In this document: piece after piece, positions 40,468-45,606 of the stretch
Layout: each line of letters begins with the position of its first letter
Position numbering within the stretch: position 1 is the stretch's first letter
Source: Corynebacterium sp.
Lineage (GTDB): Bacteria; Actinomycetota; Actinomycetes; Mycobacteriales; Mycobacteriaceae
Assembly: GCF_030532965.1 (NCBI RefSeq)
Contig: NZ_JAUNKC010000027.1
Span: forward strand, 1-45,606
Reading direction: 5' to 3'
DNA length: 45,606 nucleotides
Position numbers and translations under genes: made by a program
The notes under the pieces: model-generated
The model's input: only the letters and a program-made list of their open reading frames with translations
The model's database searches: none
Told to the model about the DNA's origin: nothing

Positions 40468-41466
40468 TTATCCTTTCATTCCGGTGCGGACGTGGAAGTT
40501 CTTGGTTTCGCCAGCCGCAAGCTTAATGAGTGTTCCGGCGGCTTCGGCTGCGTTGAATCCTTCTGGCCGAGATGTTCCCGGAAGGACGAATGCCGCCACC
40601 TGCTGGTCCGGGTTATGCAGCACCCACCTGGTTGCTACCGGGAATTCTTCGGAGTTAAACCGCGCGAAGAATTTGTCCATTGTCACTTCGACCTCTGCGC
40701 CGTATTGTGGCAGGTCATCGGCGAACCATACGATCTCGGGATCGTAGCGTTCTGGTTCGGTTAGCGTTGTGTAGGCTGGCCGGGTTGCCAGCTCTTCGAT
40801 GAATTCCTGCCACTGCGGGGTGGGGTGCACATGGGCGGGAATGGTGCGGCGGATTTTAAAGGCCTCATCGGGGAGGTTTCCGCCGAAGGTTGCCCCTGGA
40901 ACATACGCGTAATTCATGTGGCACATGTATTGCAGCGGCATCGGCTGGTAGGCCGACAGGTTTGTCACCTCGAGGTCAATATCGAATTCAGTGTCGCCGC
41001 GCCCAAGCCGTACCGTCGGAGTGGCCGTGTAGTGGTGGCCGAAGCCTTGCACGTATTCGTATGTTCCGGAGATGGCTACGGAGTCGTCGACAAGCTCAAC
41101 CCAGGCGGTTTCGAACGGTGCGCACGGAAATTCACCGTGCAGCGGATGGGTGTCGTCCGGTGCGGGGCAACCTGCGGCGAGCAAGCCGGAGTGGAAGGCG
41201 AAGCAACCGTAGGTGTCGACGATAATGTCCGCGGGCTTGGGTTCGCTAAACATGTTTTTCATGGTCAGCGACACGCCATCGAACACCACATCCCAGATGA
41301 TCTGTCCCATAAACGGAAGGACTTCAATGCTACCTCGGGAGTTTTCGATCTTCACCGCCGCTACCCCACTGGGATACTGCCAGCCGGTGACGGTGAATTC
41401 CTCATGCGTGACAAGCGTGCGGGGTTCGGTTGTAAAACACTCCTTGGTGAGTGGAAGTTTAAACAT
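40468..41466 (-). CDS. DUF4432/aldose 1-epimerase-like protein
   Basis: Start set at ATG 41466, overlapping the transporter stop by eight bases. The 332-residue product has a mutarotase-like beta fold: SIEVLPFMGQIIWDVVFDG, HPLHGEFPCAPFETAWV, EVTNLSAYQPMPLQYMCHMNYAYVPGA. The HGE and CHMNY His residues are candidate catalytic or metal positions. Related genes lie in deoxyribose operons of enterobacteria (deoX/deoM), where a mutarotase is thought to convert the sugar anomer before phosphorylation. The role is inferred from context. Confidence 0.82.
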   Translation of the reverse strand: MFKLPLTKECFTTEPRTLVTHEEFTVTGWQYPSGVAAVKIENSRGSIEVLPFMGQIIWDVVFDGVSLTMKNMFSEPKPADIIVDTYGCFAFHSGLLAAGCPAPDDTHPLHGEFPCAPFETAWVELVDDSVAISGTYEYVQGFGHHYTATPTVRLGRGDTEFDIDLEVTNLSAYQPMPLQYMCHMNYAYVPGATFGGNLPDEAFKIRRTIPAHVHPTPQWQEFIEELATRPAYTTLTEPERYDPEIVWFADDLPQYGAEVEVTMDKFFARFNSEEFPVATRWVLHNPDQQVAAFVLPGTSRPEGFNAAEAAGTLIKLAAGETKNFHVRTGMKG

Positions 41467-42820
41467 GAGCGGTTTCTTCTTTCTGAACAGAAGCGATGGG
41501 GGCACCGGTTTTCTCTTCCCGCCACAAGATGAGGAAGTACAGCAATACCGCGACGAAGCACACGAGATTGACCACGAAGGAGAACTGCAAGGAACCGGTT
41601 GTATCGGAAACAAAACCTTGGATAAGCGGTACGACAGCGCCACCAATAATCGACATGACAATCACGGCGCCACCGGTCTCGGTGTGACGTTTGTCCTCAA
41701 TCGCATCCAAGGAACGGGAGTAGATGGTTGCCCAACATGGCCCAAAGAGTCCGGAGACCAACACAGCTGCATAGACTGCGGTGAGGTTTGGAACCAGCAT
41801 GACGTAGACCAAAGCGAGGGAACCTAGTACTGAGTACAGGATCAAAACGACGTTTTCGTTCATCTTTGTCATGAGAATGTTCGCGGAGAACTTGCCTAGG
41901 AAGAATGCCACGAATGCCCAGACCATGAAGGTGGAAGCGGAACGTTCGTTCAAGGATTCATCGAGGTTAAGTGCCAAGCGAATGGTGAATGACCATACTG
42001 CGGTTTGCATACCGACGTAGAGGAACTGCACTGCGATGCCGCGGAGGAATTTCACGTTGGACGCCAGGTAGGCCAGGGTTTCGCCGATCTTGGCTTTTGC
42101 CACGTGGGTGCCGTCGGAAAGCGGCTTACAGGTAGGCATTTGGGTTAGAGCGACGATAATCAGCAGCACCACCAGGATCATGATGATGAATTGGTACGGC
42201 TGGAGGGTGCGTTGCAGCATTTCCTGTGCAAACGATGCCTTTTCGTCATGGCTCATGGACTCCATCTGCAAATGCAGTGCGTCGCCGTCGGTGAAAACCA
42301 AGTACTTGCCCAGCAGAATTCCCAGGATCGAACCGAGGGGATAGAAGGTTTGGGAGATGTTCAGCCGGAGGGTGGAGGTTTTCTTTGGCCCAAGCATCGT
42401 CGAATAGGTATTGCAGGAAGTCTCTAGGAAACTTAAACCCACCGCGATGGCGAACAACGCCACCAGGAACACGCTGTAGGTCGCCATGTGCGATGCCGGG
42501 AAAAACAGCGTACAACCGACGATATACAGCGACAACCCAATAAGGATGCTGAGTTTGTAGCTATAGCGTTTGATGATTCGGGACGCCGGAATGGCGATGA
42601 TGAAATAGCCGCCGTAGAAGGCCGACTGGACGAATGCGGAGGCGAAGTCCGACAGCGTGAAGATCGACTTGAACTGGGTAATCAGGATGTCATTAAGACT
42701 GGCGGCCGCGCCCCACATGGGGAAGCAAATAGAGATCAGAATGAACTGGAACCACGGTGTGCGATCGAGATAGCCGTCCCGTTCTTGGACCGCGTTGTTA
42801 GGAATAATTCCGAACGACAT
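41459..42820 (-). CDS. FucP-like MFS sugar transporter
   Basis: A 453-residue protein with about 12 membrane helices, such as FILISICFPMWGAAASLNDILI, GGYFIIAIPASRII and LSILIGLSLYIVGCTLFF, then SFLETSCNTYSTML. The GLSFLETSCNTY segment is typical of the FucP (fucose:H+ symporter) subfamily of the major facilitator superfamily. A proton-coupled sugar uptake role fits the operon; DeoP of Salmonella is of the same type. The gene follows deoC by two bases. Confidence 0.9.
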   Translation of the reverse strand: MSFGIIPNNAVQERDGYLDRTPWFQFILISICFPMWGAAASLNDILITQFKSIFTLSDFASAFVQSAFYGGYFIIAIPASRIIKRYSYKLSILIGLSLYIVGCTLFFPASHMATYSVFLVALFAIAVGLSFLETSCNTYSTMLGPKKTSTLRLNISQTFYPLGSILGILLGKYLVFTDGDALHLQMESMSHDEKASFAQEMLQRTLQPYQFIIMILVVLLIIVALTQMPTCKPLSDGTHVAKAKIGETLAYLASNVKFLRGIAVQFLYVGMQTAVWSFTIRLALNLDESLNERSASTFMVWAFVAFFLGKFSANILMTKMNENVVLILYSVLGSLALVYVMLVPNLTAVYAAVLVSGLFGPCWATIYSRSLDAIEDKRHTETGGAVIVMSIIGGAVVPLIQGFVSDTTGSLQFSFVVNLVCFVAVLLYFLILWREEKTGAPIASVQKEETAHV

Positions 42821-42822
42821 TG

Positions 42823-43476
42823 TTATTTCACCCCCACAAGTAGCGCGACACCATTAGAGGTGCCGATTCGGTTAGCGCCCGCAGCCACCATGGCCGCGAA
42901 ATCGGTTGCGGTTTTAATCCCGCCGGATGCTTTCACGCCGAGGCTGTCCCCTACGGTTTCCCGCATTAAAGCGACGTGTTCTTCTTTGGCCCCTGCAGTG
43001 CCAAACCCGGTTGATGTTTTCACGAAATCGGCACCGGCGGCCTGCGCGCGTCGACAAGCTTCGACGATGTCGGAATCGGACAGGTAGCAGGTTTCGATGA
43101 TGACTTTCACCAGTGCTCGCCCTGCCGCAGCTTTGACTACGGCGCGAATGTCCGCCTCGACGGTCTCCCAGTCACCGGCGCGGGCCGCACCGATATTGAT
43201 GACCATGTCGATTTCTTCCGCGCCGTTTCGTATCGCGTCTTCCGCCTCGAAGGCCTTGACCGCCGAGGTGTTTGCGCCCAACGGGAAACCGATGACGGTG
43301 CAGACTTTTACCGGCGATTCGGCCAGTCGGTCCGTGGCGAATGATACCCAGACTGGGTTGACGCAAACGGAGGCAAAGCCATGCTGTTTGGCTTCGTCAA
43401 TGAGGTTTTCCACCTCGGTTTGTTGCGCGGTAGCGGCAAGCAAGGTGTGATCGATCAGAAGTGAGTTGCGCATCAC
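42823..43476 (-). CDS. deoC: Deoxyribose-phosphate aldolase
   Basis: A 217-residue class I aldolase, TIM barrel. The family motifs are [10 protein letters not shown] at the start, [42 protein letters not shown] and [14 protein letters not shown]; the Lys in [10 protein letters not shown] forms the Schiff base. It splits 2-deoxyribose 5-phosphate into acetaldehyde and glyceraldehyde 3-phosphate. It is the first structural gene of the operon, with an AAGGAGGAA site before the ATG, and faces the same way as the SorC regulator upstream. Confidence 0.96.
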   Translation of the reverse strand: MMRNSLLIDHTLLAATAQQTEVENLIDEAKQHGFASVCVNPVWVSFATDRLAESPVKVCTVIGFPLGANTSAVKAFEAEDAIRNGAEEIDMVINIGAARAGDWETVEADIRAVVKAAAGRALVKVIIETCYLSDSDIVEACRRAQAAGADFVKTSTGFGTAGAKEEHVALMRETVGDSLGVKASGGIKTATDFAAMVAAGANRIGTSNGVALLVGVK

Positions 43477-43556
43477 ATTCCTCCTTGATAATGAAATACT
43501 TCACCCCTCACGCTACCAATGGAGGAAATTTTGTCAATAGTGACTTTTACATAGTT
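43477..43556 (-). promoter_or_regulatory. Likely operon promoter and operator upstream of deoC
   Basis: On the minus strand TTGACA lies at 43537-43532, with TAGCGT 16 bases on as a weak -10. Between it and deoC is a palindrome TGAAGTATTTCA (43492-43503 on the other strand TGAAATACTTCA), a plausible operator for the SorC regulator. The stretch from 43477 to 43556 also holds the ribosome site. Confidence 0.55.
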
Positions 43557-44519
43557 TTAGCTTTTCGACGATTCCTCAGCCGCCTCTAATTCCAGCAGCT
43601 TCGCCGCGGTGTCGGAATCGACCACCAGGTGCGTCGCAAAGCCCGCACGCAGCGCCACCCAGATAGCTTCCGCCTTATCCAATCCCCCAGCTACTAATAT
43701 TCTCGTATGCTTTCGCTTAAGCTCCGGTAAAGAAATGCCCACGGTTCGCTCATCGACCTCCGGCACACTCACCGTCCCACCCCGGTCGATCCAGCGGGAA
43801 CAAATGTCACCAACGGACTTTTCAATAATTACTTTCTTATCTTGCTCTGTGAAGTAATCTAACTGAAACAATATCGAATCGGGGTTAGCTGCCCCCACCG
43901 TGAACAACGCAATATTCGCTTCCCGACCTGCCTTCATAATGTCGCGAATATGCGGTTCCTGCTCCACCAGCCGCTTCACCTCGGCATTTCGAAAAACCGC
44001 TGGCAACGGCAACAACTTCGCTGTGGCGTTAAGCGCCCGACAGAACAAATCCATCGTCTCAAAATCATTCGTTGCCTTATCGCTATGCGACATCCCACCC
44101 TTCAACTGGACAACCTCAACCCCGCGCAGATTCTGCCGCTCCAACTGCTTCGCCACCGCGTACATGGTATTTCCCCAACTAACCCCCAAAACATCACCGT
44201 CGCGCAGCAAGCCCTGCAGCATCTCTGCCCCCAATCGACCAAGCCCCAACAGCAGGTCATTGCGGTCACGCGGATGCCCAGTGACGATTTGAACCTCAAC
44301 TAAATCGAAGCGTGCACACAACTCCCGCGAGCGATCCGACCCCACCTCACGGGGATCGATAATGTCAATCCGCACGAACCCCCGATCGTGCGCACGTTTT
44401 AACAATTTCGACACCGTAGGACGTGAGACTTTGAGTTTTTCCGCAATCTCCGACTGCGAAAGGTCTAATTGGTAGTACAACTTTGCGGCGTCAATTGCTT
44501 TCCAATCACGATCGTCCAT
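43557..44519 (-). CDS. SorC/DeoR-family transcription regulator
   Basis: Start set at ATG 44519 (MDDRDWKAIDAAKLYYQLDLS); the product has 320 residues. The N-terminal HTH is LSQSEIAEKLKVSRPTVSKLLKRAHDRGF, followed by an effector domain with GDVLGVSWGNTMYAVAK, EVVQLKGGM and VAGGLDKAEAIWVALRAGFATHLVVD, typical of the SorC sugar-binding domain (as in the Bacillus deoxyribonucleoside regulator DeoR). It probably senses deoxyribose 5-phosphate or a related sugar phosphate and controls the five-gene operon downstream. Confidence 0.9.
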   Translation of the reverse strand: MDDRDWKAIDAAKLYYQLDLSQSEIAEKLKVSRPTVSKLLKRAHDRGFVRIDIIDPREVGSDRSRELCARFDLVEVQIVTGHPRDRNDLLLGLGRLGAEMLQGLLRDGDVLGVSWGNTMYAVAKQLERQNLRGVEVVQLKGGMSHSDKATNDFETMDLFCRALNATAKLLPLPAVFRNAEVKRLVEQEPHIRDIMKAGREANIALFTVGAANPDSILFQLDYFTEQDKKVIIEKSVGDICSRWIDRGGTVSVPEVDERTVGISLPELKRKHTRILVAGGLDKAEAIWVALRAGFATHLVVDSDTAAKLLELEAAEESSKS

Positions 44520-44646
44520 AAAAGTGACAATAGCGCATAACCGTACCCAATCAGCTACCCACAGGCGCACGCGTGGGAGTAATTACCGCACCCACCTAAA
44601 ACGCGATGCAGGTTGTGGTTCACTCGATTCGGCGCGAATGTATACG

Positions 44647-45492
44647 TCACCGACTCCCTGCTGCGAATTCTCCGAAATGCACATCAATGACTTCTCGCGG
44701 CGGCTGAACCAAGGACATCTCATGTTGCACCTTGTATCCCTCCGCCCCGATGGTGTCGCCGTCGTTAAAGACATCCCCGCGATCTAACAAATAGTGGACG
44801 ATGCTGAAAACCAGGTCAGCCACTTCGTCTTGATCCACTGTGTGTGCATGCACCTGCACATCTGGTAAATCAAACAAATACGCGCCTAGCGAATCCATTA
44901 AAAACTCATTCTGGCCTTTACCAGCAACATTAAAACTGCGGATATTGACTGCCAATTGAGCTGGCTGGAACCGCGCATCCTCCAACAACTGGAGCATTTC
45001 CGCGCCGAAATACACATCCCCAGAATGAGCAATCCGAACCACATCGGGGCGCAAGGATCGGATAACACCACGAATCGCCGCCGCATACACTTCCAGTCGC
45101 GCAACCGGCGGAAAATCGGCAGATGCATACGGCAAATGCAATTCGGTCATTCCCAAGGTGAAGTTCATCAACGCTAGCGCCTCATCCTCACGACCACCCA
45201 ACCGCCACAACTGCGTGCGCTCGAAAGAATCAATGACCGCGCCAGGATCTTCAACCTGTGTAATGCCGCTAAACATGAGCATTGGCGGCATGAGGCATCC
45301 ATGTTTTTCGCCAAAACCTAACAAAAGCAGCTCCCCACCAGTATCTTTAATCGAACCAATGGCGCACGTTTCGGTCAGTTCTTTAGCAACAGGCGAAAGA
45401 TCCAGCCCACGTTTAGGGTGCACACCCCAATAGAAATCAACCGTAAACGCCCCTGCCCCTACCTGGTCGCCAGATAAATCTTGCGTCAACAT
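44647..45492 (-). CDS. DUF4261 protein
   Basis: A 281-residue protein with the DUF4261 hallmark near the C-terminus: GAYLFDLPDVQVHAHTVDQDEVADLVFSIVHYLLDRGDVFNDGDTIG. The N-terminal region has FTVDFYWGVHPKRGLDLSPVAKELTETC. The family is often seen with immunity-type and SUKH genes, and no catalytic role is known. The gene is transcribed in the same direction as the operon but ends 127 bases before the regulator start. Confidence 0.82.
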   Translation of the reverse strand: MLTQDLSGDQVGAGAFTVDFYWGVHPKRGLDLSPVAKELTETCAIGSIKDTGGELLLLGFGEKHGCLMPPMLMFSGITQVEDPGAVIDSFERTQLWRLGGREDEALALMNFTLGMTELHLPYASADFPPVARLEVYAAAIRGVIRSLRPDVVRIAHSGDVYFGAEMLQLLEDARFQPAQLAVNIRSFNVAGKGQNEFLMDSLGAYLFDLPDVQVHAHTVDQDEVADLVFSIVHYLLDRGDVFNDGDTIGAEGYKVQHEMSLVQPPREVIDVHFGEFAAGSR

Positions 45493-45536
45493 AACCTCGA
45501 ATTTTATCCAATACCCACTGGTGGGTCTAGATGTTT

Positions 45537-45606
45537 TTAAGCAGCTTGGTATTTGGTTGTGTGGTTGGTGAGGATTCTGGTGATGTCGGTGATGAAAGTG
45601 CTGGTC
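45537..45606 (-). CDS. C-terminal end of an unidentified ORF (cut by window edge)
   Basis: A frame enters from the right edge and ends in FITDITRILTNHTTKYQAA at a TAA (45537-45539). The 22 residues could be the end of an insertion-sequence transposase, but cannot be placed. It may also be a chance open frame. Confidence 0.3.
   Translation of the reverse strand, partial: TSTFITDITRILTNHTTKYQAA

Noticed and set aside
1..45606. CRISPR array
   Set aside because: No series of equal-length repeats with regular spacers was seen; the GGTGACAA cluster is too short and mixed in orientation.

Overview
The window looks like Corynebacterium chromosome, probably from the diphtheriae/ulcerans/pseudotuberculosis branch. 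The minus-strand block prfB-ftsE-ftsX-(small exported protein)-smpB-ssrA is an actinobacterial arrangement. RF2 is read without a programmed frameshift, and the tmRNA encodes the tag AENTQRDYALAA, which resembles tags I recall for corynebacteria. The species placement is inference; no database was searched.

Positions 1 to about 22055 are one end of a siphovirus-like prophage integrated into the 3' end of the tmRNA gene. Reading away from the attachment site: a tyrosine integrase (minus strand); a rightward lysogeny operon of repressor, ImmA-type metallopeptidase, lipoprotein and small membrane protein; a divergent operator region; then a long leftward early operon. That operon holds a Cro-like protein, an excisionase-like protein, small unknown proteins, a DUF2800 nuclease, a DUF2815 protein, a family A DNA polymerase, a VapE-type primase-helicase, a VRR-NUC nuclease, an SNF2-type helicase and a glutaredoxin. 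It runs into the packaging and head genes (HNH endonuclease, small and large terminase, portal, MuF-like protein), which leave the window at position 1. The tail and lysis genes and the other attachment site are outside the window. Many genes overlap by 4 bases, as expected for translationally coupled phage genes.

Positions 22056 to 28893 are core chromosome: ssrA, an alpha/beta hydrolase, smpB, a short exported protein, ftsX, ftsE and prfB, followed on the other strand by two tandem inositol-monophosphatase-family genes, the second being hisN. Positions 28894 to 31660 hold an inverted repeat, a SUKH-like protein, an unknown protein and a secreted trypsin-like protease.

Positions 31764 to 35468 encode what looks like a complete Propionibacterium-type transcarboxylase: a biotin carrier (1.3S-like), a small accessory protein, a 12S-like and a 5S-like subunit. 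Then come a DM13-domain protein and a membrane protein gene broken by one in-frame TGA. Two genes with immunity-type domains follow (DUF4240, and DUF2442 fused to a DMP19-like domain), then a 690-bp gap with two copies of a ~125-bp repeat.

Positions 39560 to 44519 form an apparent deoxyribose-use operon: a SorC-type regulator, deoC, a FucP-like transporter, a DUF4432 mutarotase-like protein and a ribokinase-family kinase. A DUF4261 gene and the end of an unidentified ORF close the window.
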